Below are positions 20,741 through 29,640 of a DNA stretch of 64,000 nt, piece by piece. The translations under genes were made by a program, and so were the position numbers. Source of the stretch: Prorocentrum cordatum. Taxonomy: Eukaryota > Sar > Dinophyceae > Prorocentrales > Prorocentraceae. The notes beneath the pieces were generated by a model. That model saw only the letters and a list, made by a program, of their open reading frames with translations, was not told the DNA's origin and ran no database searches. The DNA lies in assembly GCA_963575745.1 (NCBI GenBank), contig CAUYUJ010014756.1, positions 232,650-296,649 on the forward strand, in the 5' to 3' direction. The number at the start of each line of letters is the position of its first letter. Position 1 is the stretch's first letter.

Positions 20741-20927
20741 ATGGAGCGCTTCTTGCGACCAGGAGCCATACTCAGGCCTAAGGAAGGGCCCAGGCCGAAG
20801 CGTGGACGCGTCAGCATCGGTGAGAGAAGCGTGGACCAGGTCGTCCCCCGAAGGTGCGGACACGACTCAGCAGGACACAGAGCCGCCGCACCCACCGACT
20901 CAGCTGCTACTGCTTCGTCAGCGGGAA
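20741..20927 (+). CDS. Exon 1 of the long gene: basic N-terminus
   Basis: 62 codons plus one base. The start chosen is the first ATG after the SL copy (21 bp). The translation opens MERFLRPGAILRPKEGPRPK and then has RGRV, a basic nuclear-type segment, followed by an Ala/Ser/Thr-rich stretch. The donor used is GTGGGT at 20928, which leaves phase 1 and joins exon 2 in the long frame. A second frame is also open across the whole exon with good composition, and would join exon 2 equally well using GTAGGT four bases downstream. The SL and ATG favour the first choice, but composition alone does not settle it. Confidence 0.45.
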
Positions 20928-21304
20928 GTGGGTAGGTGGGTGGGGGGGGGGTGGGTGGGGGGGGGGGGGGGGTGGTGGGTGGGGGGAGGTATGGGGAGGA
21001 TTGGGGGTTCTGGGTGGGTGTGGTGGTGGGGAGGGTATGGTGTTGTTGGGGGGTGGGGTCTGTAATTTTGTTTTGTCGGTTGTTGGGTGTTGGGTGCGGG
21101 GTTTGTTTTCGTTGGGCGTTGGTTGCTGCTGCTGGGTGATGGGGGTATTTGGGGTGGTTTTGTTTTGTTGATATATTGTGTTGGTGGATTTTTGTAGTTT
21201 GTTATTTTTTTTTTTTTTTTTTTTTGTATTATTTCTGTTCGTTTGTTCTGTTATTTCTTTTTTTATTTTTTTTTTTTTTTTTTTTTCTTTCTTTTATTCG
21301 GCAG
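20928..21304 (+). other. Intron 1: G-rich then T-rich
   Basis: 377 bp, GT...CAG. The first 200 bp are (GGTGGG)-type sequence with long G runs; the last 100 bp are almost pure T with a GGCAG acceptor. The open frames inside it (for example 21149 and 21178 onward) owe their length to this bias and end or begin at the splice site. G-quadruplex potential is high on the plus strand. Confidence 0.6.
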
Positions 21305-23258
21305 CTCCAGCGGGACTTCCAGCTCAGGAGCAAACGCAGGCTGCGCCGCGCAGGGCCAGGGGAAGGAGCAGGCCGCCCGCGGTGCCCGCAGACCCAGCTG
21401 CCAGGGAGGCCGCCGCCGAGGCTCTCAGGCCGAGCAGGGTGAGGAGGACAGACAGCCTCCAGAAGCGTGTTCTGGAAGGGAAGATCAGCTCAATGTCAGC
21501 TCAGTTGGCACAGGTCACGGCTGAGGTCGCGCGGCTCCAGGGGACAGGCACGGGGGCCGAGGCAGCTCAGGCACGAGAGGCTGCACAGCAGGAGCAGGAG
21601 CAGGAACTCTCGAGGCTCAGGGGCTTGCTCCTTGGTCCTCGGCCTCAGGCCTCACGCCTCTGGGGCGAGCACGGCCACCTCGGAGGCGATTCAGGCGCTC
21701 AGGGCAAGGACTTCGGAGAGCTCGGCAGGACAGGGGCCTTGGACAACTCAGGAGGGTTCGGTCACTCAGGATCAGCCGCTGGACGCCTGCAGGGCGAGGG
21801 CGAAAGGCTAGAGGAGGCTCGCAGGAACGGACTTAAGGGCAAGTCAGCGGGTCAGCTGGGCGCCATGTACGGACGGTGCGGTGGCAGGCCTCCTAAGGAG
21901 AAGGATTTCGAGGCCCTTGAGCTCCCCTCTTCAGTCCGCCTGGTCCTCAGTCCAGAAGACCATAAGAAGATCCCTATGCTTGGTCACAAGAAGAAGGCCG
22001 CTCAGTACATTGAGGACCAGCTCATCGCTGTAGGCTTCGTGAAGGGGTCAGGCGAAAAGGCCCCTGAGCCAACTGAGGACCAGTGGAAGAAGATCAGGCC
22101 CCTCTTCGGGAAAGGCGTCAAGACGAGGCAGCTCGTGAGGATCTATGAGCAGAAAGATAAGGTGGAGAAAGCCATTAAGAAGCTACGCCTGGGCAGGTCA
22201 GGCGGCATCTTCAGCCGCCGGAAGAAGAAGCAGGGCCTGTCAGGACAGGCAGGCAAAGGTGTCAGGGCCATTGAGCGCCACGCAAGTGGGTCAGCTGAGA
22301 AGAAAGGGCCCGGTAAGCGGAGCCTCCTCATGCCAGTGTTTGATGAGGTGCATAAGACGTTCTTGAGCTGGCGTAAGGGAGGTCAGTATGTCGATGAAGG
22401 TGACTTGTACTTAGAGTACTGCTACCAGGCCGATCAGATGAAGACGCGTCTCGAAGCTCAGAGGAACCCAGAAGGTTGGTTGCCGAGTCGTCAGAGGGCC
22501 CTCCTTGAGGAGATTGAGAAGCGTGAGAAGGCCATTCAGAAGAGTGAGAAGATGGCTGAGTACACAACTGATTTCATTAAGGAAACGTACGGCATCAGGT
22601 TGTACAAGCCTCAGCGCCTCCTGAGCATTTCTTTGGAGGAGGAGGAGAAGCGCGCCCTTCAGGGATGGTGCAGCTTCGACCAGGCTGTCAGGCTTGCCTG
22701 CTTCGACTCCGTGGAGGACCTCTCAGACATGGTCGCTGACGCTAAGGGATTCAGAGACAACATCCAGAATTTGGTGATCTTCATGTCCGATCAGGTGCCG
22801 ATGTGGCTAAAAATCAGCCCAGGGAAGCAGCTCTACGCTGAGGGGGAGGTTCAGGACCGCAAAGGCCCCAAGCAGACTTCAGTCCAGGCTCCCAAGGATC
22901 AGATCATCAACAGCGATGAGGAGGACGACGCACAGGGGATGACTCAGCTCAGAGGGGAAAACTCTGCTGATCAGGATAAATTCAGAATCACTGTTGATCT
23001 GGAACAGAGAGTCTATGGATGGTGTTCAGACACGTCAGACCCGCACTTCCAGTGGGGAACAACCTCAGTGGTGTTCACCGGCGCTCACTGCAGGCTCGCA
23101 AACATTTCAGAAGACGGGAGGTGGATTAAGACTGAGCGCTTTCACGTCGACGGTAAGGAGGTCGTCAGGCTGGCAGGCAACATGGTGCCTGAGGCTTTCG
23201 CTAAGTCATTGAGATCGCTGAGGCGACGGACCTGTTTGAACCCGCAATCGCAGGGCAC
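21305..23258 (+). CDS. Exon 2: coiled-coil and possible DDE transposase N-terminal half
   Basis: About 650 codons, strongly protein-like. In order: Arg/Ala/Pro-rich start; a heptad segment (LQKRVLEGKISSMSAQLAQV) with Gln/Glu-rich helix; a basic helix-rich region from about residue 240 (GHKKKAAQYIEDQL, KKIRPLFGKGVKTRQLVRIY) like the helix-turn-helix part of many transposases; then LSWRKGGQYVDEGDLYLEY; and IFMSDQVPMWLKISPGKQLY, whose DQ-P-W pattern (Asp codon 22789-22791, about residue 558) recalls the first catalytic Asp of pogo/Tc1-like DDE enzymes. After 23202 the frame must shift to stay open; the shifted frame reads VIEIAEATDLFEPAIAGH, clearly coding, up to the GA donor. The DDE assignment is tentative: no second acidic residue is obvious. 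Confidence 0.6.
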
Positions 23259-24136
23259 GAGCGGGAGCAGTGCGAGGGGCTTATTTTCTGAAATCGTTCT
23301 TCTCCTTCTCGTAGCTTTTCTTCAGCTTTTCTCACATTTTCCTCAGCTTTTCCTAAGCATTTCTCAGCTTTTCCTTAGCTTTTCACAAATTTTCCTTAGC
23401 ATTTTTAAAACTTTTCTCAGCTTTTCCTTAGCTTTTCTCAGTTTTTCCCTAGCTTTTCCTTAGCTTTCCCTTGGCTTTTCTCAGCTTTTCCTGAATTTTT
23501 TCAGCTTTTCCTTAGCTTTTCTCAGCTTTTCTTTAGCTTTTCCTTAACTTTCCTTGGCTTTTCTCAGCTTTTCCTTAGCTTTTCTCAGCTTTTCATTAGC
23601 TTTTCCCTAGCTTTTCTCAGCTTTTCCTTAGCTGTTCCTGAGCTTTTCCTTAGCCTTTCCTTAGCTGTTCTCAGCTTTTCTTTACCTTTTCGCAAATTGT
23701 CCTTAGCATTTTTTTAACTTGTCTCAGCTTTTCCTTAGCTTTTCTCAATTGTTCCTTAGCTTGTCCTTAGCTTTCCCTTGGCTTTTCTCAGCTTTTCCTA
23801 AGCTTTTTCTGAGCTTTTCCTTAGCCTTTCCTTAGCTTTTCTCAGTTTTTCCTTAGCTTTTCTCCGCTTTTCCTTAGCTTTTGTCAGCTGTTCCACAGCT
23901 TTTCTCAGCTTTCCCTGCGCTTTTCTTAGCTTTCCCTTAGCTTTTCCTTTGCTTTTCCTAGCTGTTCCTTAGCTTTTCCTGAGCTTTTGTCAGCTTGTCC
24001 TAAGCTTTTCTCACCTGTTCCTTAGCTTTTCCTCAGCTTTTCCTTAGCTTTTCCTCAGCTTTTCCTCCGCTGTTTTGAGCTTTCCCTTATATTTTCTTCA
24101 CTCTCGTGCTGCTCCCGCTCCGCTCTGCCCTTGCAG
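23259..24136 (+). other. Intron 2: GA-AG intron made of CTTTTCC repeats
   Basis: 878 bp. Exon 2 ends ...GCAGGGCAC and exon 3 starts GAGCGGACA; the intron itself begins GAGCGGGAG, so GAGCGG is a direct repeat at both junctions. The acceptor is CCCTTGCAG. From about 23290 to 24090 the intron is CTTTTCC(T)YAG units. Without splicing, the shifted exon-2 frame stops at 23289-23291. Confidence 0.55.
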
Positions 24137-25438
24137 GAGCGGACAAGGTCCGTCAGGTCAGAGAACAAGGCCATGTTTCAACGCCTCGCAGACCTGGACG
24201 TTGAGATATATCAGCAGCTAGCAGGGTTCGAGGACTCAGTGATTACGCGCTGGAAACTTGAGAAACAATCTCAGGCCGCCAGCTGCAGCATCGGTCTCAG
24301 AGACATGTTCGCGGGCGCCCTGTCAGAGTCTTCTCTGAACACCTCAGCCGCTTTGGGTCAGCTACCTGTGTTCATCAGAGGTAAGATGACCGCGGCCGTG
24401 CAGGTGACGGACACCGACGTGGCCTTCAGGCTGAAGGCCAAGGTGAGGAGAAGGCAGCAGGAGCTCAGGAAAGAGCTACAGCGGCTAGCGGAGTCGGAGA
24501 GCACCAGAGCCATTTTCAAATGCGGGACGCATGAGGTCCTCAGGACCTTAGCTTCAGCTTTGGAGGACCTGATCGCAGACTTTAAGGCGGACAGCACGCT
24601 CAAGAAGGCTAGCGTCAGGAATGGGTGGACGGTGCTCAGGCCGAAGCCCAGCCAGAAAGCTTTCGTCAGGGCCAACGAGGAGAAGTGGTTTCAGGACAGC
24701 GATCTTAAGATCGGACAGCACCGCCTGCGCAGCGGCTGGGTTCAGAAACGGTTCGACAACCTCGATGATCAGGGGATGCCTAAGGACGTGCCTGCCCTCA
24801 GCGAGCAGGACAAGGTCCAGGAAGGCGAGGCCAGCGTCCACGGGGCCCCAGGAGACCTCAGTGTTCTGGCGACGTGGCAGGACATGCAGGCATCAGGAGA
24901 GCTCTCGGAGGCTGCGTTGAAGGATCTCAGCCAGCAGGCATGGTTGTCCATGGAGGTGAACGACGTCGAGGGCATCGAGGGCATAGAGGAAGCAAAGGCG
25001 CTGCTCAGGACACCAGCGCAGAGGAGGAAAGACTTAGGGACCGATCAGCACCTCACAAGTCAGAAGCCCGACCCGGTCAGGAGGCAGAAGAGGCAGAAGG
25101 GACGGAAGGAAAGGGCTGAGGCCAGGGCTGCGTCGAGGACAGGTGTCCTCACGGCAGTCAGGAAGTTGAGGTCTGAGGGCTACTCCGCGGGGCAGGCGCG
25201 CAGCATGTCCGTGGTGCCTAAGGCTGGTAACAAGAAGGTCAAGAAGAATAAGCTCTTAAAGTCACAGGTTAAGAAACAGAAAGTGCTTCAGGGTCTGGCG
25301 AAAAAGCGGCAGAAGGACAGGGAGAAGGCGGAAGCTAAGGCCAAGGCCGCAGAGGACGAGGAGGCGCTCAAGCAGCAGAGCTTGGAGCAGGCCTGGCAGG
25401 AGTCGAGGTACTCAGAAAGAAGTAGTGGCGCCCTCCAG
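24137..25438 (+). CDS. Exon 3: possible DDE transposase C-terminal half and basic tail
   Basis: 434 codons, opening in phase 0 at GAGCGG after a CTTGCAG acceptor. An upstream helix (LRDMFAGALSESSLNTSAAL) is followed by GQLPVFIRGKMTAAVQVTDT and DVAFRLKAKVRRRQQ. The LP-T-Q-TD pattern before a basic helix is how the third-Asp region of pogo/Tc1-like transposases usually looks (Asp codons 24410 and 24416, about residues 806 and 808). The distance to the first Asp (about 250 residues) is roughly double the usual, so an insertion or a missed exon must be assumed. A Trp-rich segment (WVQKRFDNLDDQGMP) follows, then a long Lys/Arg/Ala/Glu helix (KKNKLLKSQVKKQKV). The exon ends CTCCAG before GTTTCG. 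Confidence 0.55.
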
Positions 25439-26451
25439 GTTTCGTATTCTTTTGTCATTAGTTTGAGCTTTCCCAACAGGGTTCTCAGCTTTTCCTGGGC
25501 TTTTCCCAGCTTTTCTTAGCTTTTCCGTAGCTTGTCCTGAGCTTTTCCGTAGCTTGTCCTTAGCTTTTCTCAGCTTTTCCTTAGCTTTTCTCAGCTTTTC
25601 CTGAGCCTTTCTCAGCTTTTCCATAGCTTTTCTCAGCTTTTCCTGAGCTTTTCTCAGCTTTTCCTAGCTTTTCCATAGCTTTTCCTTAGCTTTTCCTTAG
25701 CTATTCTTAGCTTTTCTCAGCTTTACCTGAGCTTGTCTCAGCTTCCCCCAAGCCTTTCTCAGCTTTTCCTTAGCTTTTCTCAGCTTTTCTCAGCTTTTCC
25801 TTAGCTTTTCTTGAGCTTTTCCTTAGCTTTTCTCAGCTTTGCTTTAGCTTTCCTTCAGCTTTTCCTCAGCTTTTCCTAAGCTTTTCTCAGCTTCCCCTTA
25901 GCTTTTCTCAACTTGTCCTTAGCTGTTCCTTAGCTATTCTCAGCTTTTCTTTAGCTTTTCCACAGCTTTTCCTTAGCTTTTCCTTAGCTTTTCGTTGCTA
26001 CCCCCCCAGCTTTTCTCAGCTTTTCTGTTGCTTTTCCTCAGCTTTTCCTTAGCTTTTCTTTGCTTTTCCTTAGCTTTTCTCAGCTTTTCCTTAGCTGTTC
26101 CTTAGCTATTCTCAGCTTTTCTTGAGCTTTTCCTTAGCTTTTCCTTAGCTTTCCCTCAGCTTTCTGGCTCGGGCTCGGGGATTTATTTTGGTCCTGCCGG
26201 GTGCTAAGATAACGCCTCGGTGCGGGGCGGGGCGATATCCTGGGATGGACCACCTCCTACGACGGCCAAAAAAAATATTTTTTCCAAAGGGGTTGCAATA
26301 GAAATCTCATTGGAAAAATCGGGGCTGGAGGAAGAGAAGGATGAGGAGGGGGAGGAGGAAGAGGAAGAGGAGGAGGAGGACACGGAGGAGGACGCGCTCA
26401 CAGACAAGGCTCCCGCCTTGGACTTCCTCCATATTCAGGCCTTAGGGGTAG
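25439..26451 (+). other. Intron 3 (or intergenic): CTTTTCC repeats plus GCTAAGATAACGCC copy 5
   Basis: 1,013 bp, GT...TAG, phase 0 on both sides. The CTTTTCC array covers about 25480-26165 and is followed by a full GCTAAGATAACGCC repeat (26165-26440). No SL-like sequence was seen before exon 4, and exon 4 has no usable ATG, which favours an intron over a gene boundary. The exact acceptor (TAG at 26449-26451 here) is a choice, not a certainty. Confidence 0.4.
26165..26440. repeat. GCTAAGATAACGCC dispersed repeat, copy 5
   Basis: Same order as copies 1 and 2 (CGGGTGCTAAGATAACGCC, ACGACGGCC, GGGGTTGCAAT, GAG tract, GACAAGGCTCCCGCC, CCTCCATATTCAGG). It lies inside the proposed intron 3. Confidence 0.85.
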
Positions 26452-28125
26452 TCTGCGAGGGTCACTGCTTTGTTCGGGGTACCTCGATTCCATGAGGATC
26501 AGTACCTGAAGAAAGTGTTCAGGGTTGATCGTGAGTACGCCGGCGGTGAGGCTCTCTTCGGGAAAGTGGGCCACTGCATGTACGCTCACAAGGAGGATCA
26601 GGAGATCAGCATCTTGGACGATCAGATGAATAACAGGCGCGTCCCAATCAGCGCGGTCATTGAGGTGAATGAGACGTTGCCTACGCCGAAAGCACTTCTC
26701 ACGTTCGAGCACGCGAGCAAGAAGATGAAATATCAGATGCTTGGCAGACTCGGCATGGTGAGCGCGGACTCAGCACCCCCAGTGGAAGTAAAGAAGGATG
26801 CCGCACTCTTGGAAGGAGGGACCATTAAGTTCTCCTGGAGCACACCTTCCCTCAGGCCAACTTCTTCACCTGGTCACCTGATAGCATGTACGTGTATTTC
26901 TCGGCACTCAGGGATCAGGACGAGGTGTGTCAGAAAGCCATGGAAGAGGCAATGAGGAGAGTTCTCAATCGATACGATAAGGTATTCTTCCCTCTTCAGT
27001 GTCCTGAGGGCGCTGGGAAGCACAAGGTGGGACACTGGACCCTCCTTGTCGTTGAGACGAGGAACGAGGGCATCAGTCTAGCAGAGCCGCGCATCAGGTA
27101 TTACGAGACAATGAACGAGATCAATGAGGTGTGTCTGGACAGAGCTGATCAGATCTTGAAGGCAGTCGTGCCAGACCTCAGCCAGCAGATGCTAGTAACT
27201 GCGCTCACCAGGCACCAGATCTTCAGGCAATCAGGTACCGACTGCGGCTATTGGGTCATGCATTACATCGAGGTGGAGGTCAGGAGACTGGCAGGCGAGG
27301 GGGGAGCTCCAGTCACGACGCCTAAGGACAGGAAGAAGGCTGTCATCAATAAGTGCGTGAGCGCCGCGAAGCAGCTGGAGAAGGCGCGGCAAGCCTGGCT
27401 TCAGGAAGCGCTTTTTGAGGAGGCGAAGGTCAAGGCTGCGCAGCAGCACCTTCAGGCCAAAGCAGATCGGAAGCAAACCGAGCAGAGGGAGGCAGAGGAG
27501 CTGAGGAGAAGAGCTGAGGAAGCAGCCTTGGTCAGCAACTGGCGCAAGACGCTACCAGATGCCATCCCTGAGGACCCGAAGGAAGTGAGGAGGAGGTTGC
27601 AGCAGGAGGCGACTCAGGTATTGAAGGACCAAGTTAAGGCCACGGTGAAGAAAATCCTGGGGGGAGAGGCTGAGGCCGCCGAGGAGAAGGCTCAGAAGAA
27701 GGCCGCGGATAAGGGAAAGGAGGCGCTGAAGCAGGGTGATGAGGCTCAGAAGGAGGCCGCAGCACCGAAGAAGGGCGCAGAGGAGGAGAAGGTGCAGGCG
27801 CATAAGGAGCCGCAGGTTGAGGCACAGAAGGAGCCCGCAGAACCGAATAAGGGCGCAGAGGAGGAGAAGGTGGAGGCACAGAAGAAGGCGCAGAAGGAGG
27901 AGGCTGAGAAGCAGGCGCAGGAGGCTCTCGCAGCGCTAGGTCAGAAGCAGAAGGGCGAGAAGGGCTTTGAGGCATGGTTGAGAGGCCTTTCCGAGCCAGT
28001 CCTTGAGGCAGCTTTCCATCAGGCTCAGTTTACGAACGTGAACAGTGACGAGTGTTGTGCATACGTCAGCCACATGAAGATGATTCAGACCGCGCAGGTG
28101 TGTGCCAAGTGCGAATGGACTTCAG
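26452..28125 (+). CDS. Exon 4: C48 (Ulp1-like) cysteine peptidase domain
   Basis: About 558 codons. An N-terminal part (RFHEDQYLKKVFRVDREYAG) leads to VPISAVIEVNETLP. One base is missing near 26835-26850; beyond it the frame reads TFPQANFFTWSPDSMYVYFS. The peptidase core follows: GHWTLLVVE (His codon 27033-27035), RYYETM (Glu at 27105-27107 where most C48 enzymes have Asp), and RQSGTDCGYWVMHY (Gln at 27228, Cys at 27243). His-acid-Gln-Cys in this order with DCG is the C48/Ulp1 signature; such enzymes cleave SUMO-like modifiers, and many DNA transposons carry one. The acid lies 24 residues after His instead of about 17. The C-terminal half is Lys/Glu/Ala/Gln helix with repeated EGAEEEKVxA-type blocks, ending VCAKCEWTSG. 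Confidence 0.75.
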
Positions 28126-28193
28126 GCTGGTGCTCCTCGTCCTCCTCCTCGTCCTCCTCCTGCTCTTCCTCCTCGTCCCCCTCCTGACCTCAG
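28126..28193 (+). other. Intron 4: 68-bp GC-AG intron with direct-repeat ends
   Basis: TCAGGCTG occurs at both ends (28122-28129 and 28190-28197). Removing GCTGGTGCTCC...CTGACCTCAG joins CAKCEWTSG to CVACSYPHALRY in phase, creating a CxxC...CxxC pattern that neither unspliced frame shows. The body is CTC/GTC repeat, a short pyrimidine tract. Without splicing the frame runs into poly-Ser and stops. Confidence 0.65.
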
Positions 28194-28306
28194 GCTGCGT
28201 CGCGTGCAGCTACCCCCACGCCCTGAGGTACTGCATCAGGCACGGCAGGCCACCTGCGTGGTGGAGGATGAGCACGATGAGCGCGCTCAGGGGCATGTGC
28301 AGGTGA
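28194..28306 (+). CDS. Exon 5: C-terminal zinc-finger-like tail
   Basis: Joined to exon 4 it gives CxxC-(EWTSG)-CxxC followed by SYPHALRYCIRHGRPPAWW. The current frame ends at TGA 28304-28306 after LRGMCR. If one G is added in the GGTGG run near 28260, the frame instead reads EDEHDERAQGHVQVSVPKRP, RLALSEG and ends at TAG 28372-28374, with a PKRPRL nuclear-type signal; this longer end is at least as protein-like. A GTGAGC sequence at 28303 could also be a donor. The tail may bind nucleic acid or a protein partner. Confidence 0.5.
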
Positions 28307-28377
28307 GCGTTCCTAAGAGGCCGCGTCTGGCGCTGTCAGAGGGAAGGGGAGTGCCTTCCCTTGGTTTTCTTTAGGTC

Positions 28378-29090
28378 TCCATTGTTTGTCTTAGCTTTTC
28401 TCAACTTTTCCTCAGCTTTTCCTTAGCTTTTCTCAGCTTTCCTTTAGCTTTTCTCAGCTTTTCCTTAGCTGTCTTCAGCTTTTCTCAGCTTTTCCTTAGC
28501 TTTTCTCAGCTTTTCCTTAGCTTTTCTCAGTTTTTCATTGCTTTTCTCAGCTTTTTCCTCAGCTTTTCTCAGCTTTTCCTTAGCTTTTCGCTAGCTTTTC
28601 CTTAGCTTTTTTCTTAGCTTTTCCTTAGCTTTACTCAGCTCTTCCTTACTTTGTCTTAGCCTTTTCTCTGCTTTTCCTTAGCTTTTCCTCAGCTTTTCTC
28701 AACTTTTCCTGAGCTTTTCTTAGCTTTTCCTCAGCTTTTCCCCAGCCTTTCTCAGCTTTTCCTTAGCTGTCCTCAGCTTTTCTCAGCTTTTCCTTAGCTT
28801 TTCTCAGCTTTTCCTCAGCTTTTCTTAGCTGTTCCTTAGCTTTTCTCAGCTTTTCCTTAGCTTTTCTCAGCTTTTCCTTAGCTTTTCTCAGCTTTGCCTT
28901 AGCTCTTTCTCAGCTTTTCTTTAGCTTTTCCTAGCTTTTCCATAGCTTTTTCTTAGCTTTTCCTTAGCTTTTTCTCAGCTTTTCGTTGGCTTTTCTCAGC
29001 TTTTCCTGAGCTTTTCTTAGCTTTTCCTTAGCTTTTCCTTAGCTTTTCTCAGCTTTTCCTTACCATTCCTGAGTTTTTCTTTATTTTTCT
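28378..29090. repeat. CTTTTCCTYAG tandem array 5
   Basis: About 710 bp directly after the long gene. Units alternate CTTTTCCTTAG and CTTTTCTCAG with little divergence. Confidence 0.9.
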
Positions 29091-29091
29091 T

Positions 29092-29640
29092 TTGGGGGAG
29101 GGGACGGCAGGGAGGGGGGGCGAGCTTAGCCTGTCAGGCAGATGTTGTGCTGAGTTTCTCTCAGCAATCTTCAGGCCGCAGTTCAGAGATTCAGCGCCTC
29201 AGCGCCTTCAGACCGCCCCCTTCTCAGCGCGGCTCCAATTTTTTCAGGGGGCTTTCAGTGCTCGCGTTTTTGATCGAGACCGCCCCCTTCAGCGCCAGGG
29301 CTTTCAGCGCCGGGGCGTCACGTCGACGCCAGGGCTTTCAGCGCTCGCTGACGCTTTAAGAGATCAGGCGCCGTGCGCAGGCGTCGCTCAGAAACACATC
29401 GCCTTGCTCTCTTTCGGTGCATCGCATTCAGTGGCGCTGCCGCGCGATTCCGCCACCGCGCTCGGGCGGGCGACTTGGGGGAGGGGCTGGGGCGCAATTT
29501 CTGCGTGGACGCAACAAGGGGGGGGGGCTAATTATTGTTTCGCAAGGAGCGAAAGGCCCCGACGCGCACCTAGGACATCTCAGCAAATTCTCACGCTTCG
29601 AGTGATCCCCACCAGCTCATCCAGAATCCAAATGAGGAGG
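29092..29640 (+). other. TTCAGCGC-rich segment with an uncertain open frame
   Basis: Between two CTTTTCC arrays. Repeats of CTTTCAGCGCC and CCGCCCCCTTCAGCG dominate 29200-29360. An open frame (29092 to the array) is mixed in composition, but no motif is recognisable and it reads on into the array. It may be an exon or merely a spacer like 18590-18735. Confidence 0.2.

Larger units (their letters stand above)
20741..28306 (+). other. Gene model: five-exon transposase-like / C48 peptidase fusion, about 1,750 codons
   Basis: Exons 20741-20927, 21305-23258, 24137-25438, 26452-28125 and 28194 to 28306 (or 28374) join in one frame at four boundaries: phase 1 GT-AG, phase 0 GA-AG, phase 0 GT-AG, phase 1 GC-AG. 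Two single-base frame breaks (near 23203-23205 and 26835-26850) must be bridged, and a possible third lies near 28260. Order of parts: basic N-terminus, coiled coil, possible DDE core split over exons 2 and 3, Lys-rich tail, C48 peptidase, Glu/Lys/Ala-rich coiled region, CxxC finger. A single transcript is inferred. The alternative is two neighbouring genes, with the break in the intron at 25439-26451, because the boundary there is the least constrained. Confidence 0.45.

Noticed and set aside
21149-21442. Separate small genes inside the G-rich/T-rich stretch
   Set aside because: Their translations are Gly/Val then Phe runs; the stretch fits an intron with GT and CAG borders that joins exons in frame.
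23292-24120. Coding continuation with Phe-Leu-Ser-rich sequence
   Set aside because: The continuation is translation of the CTTTTCC array and would be absent after splicing.
24380-24395. Strong internal donor GAGGTAAGATG in exon 3
   Set aside because: The frame continues with convincing protein across it (RGKMTAAVQVTDTD), so it is more likely coding than a splice site.
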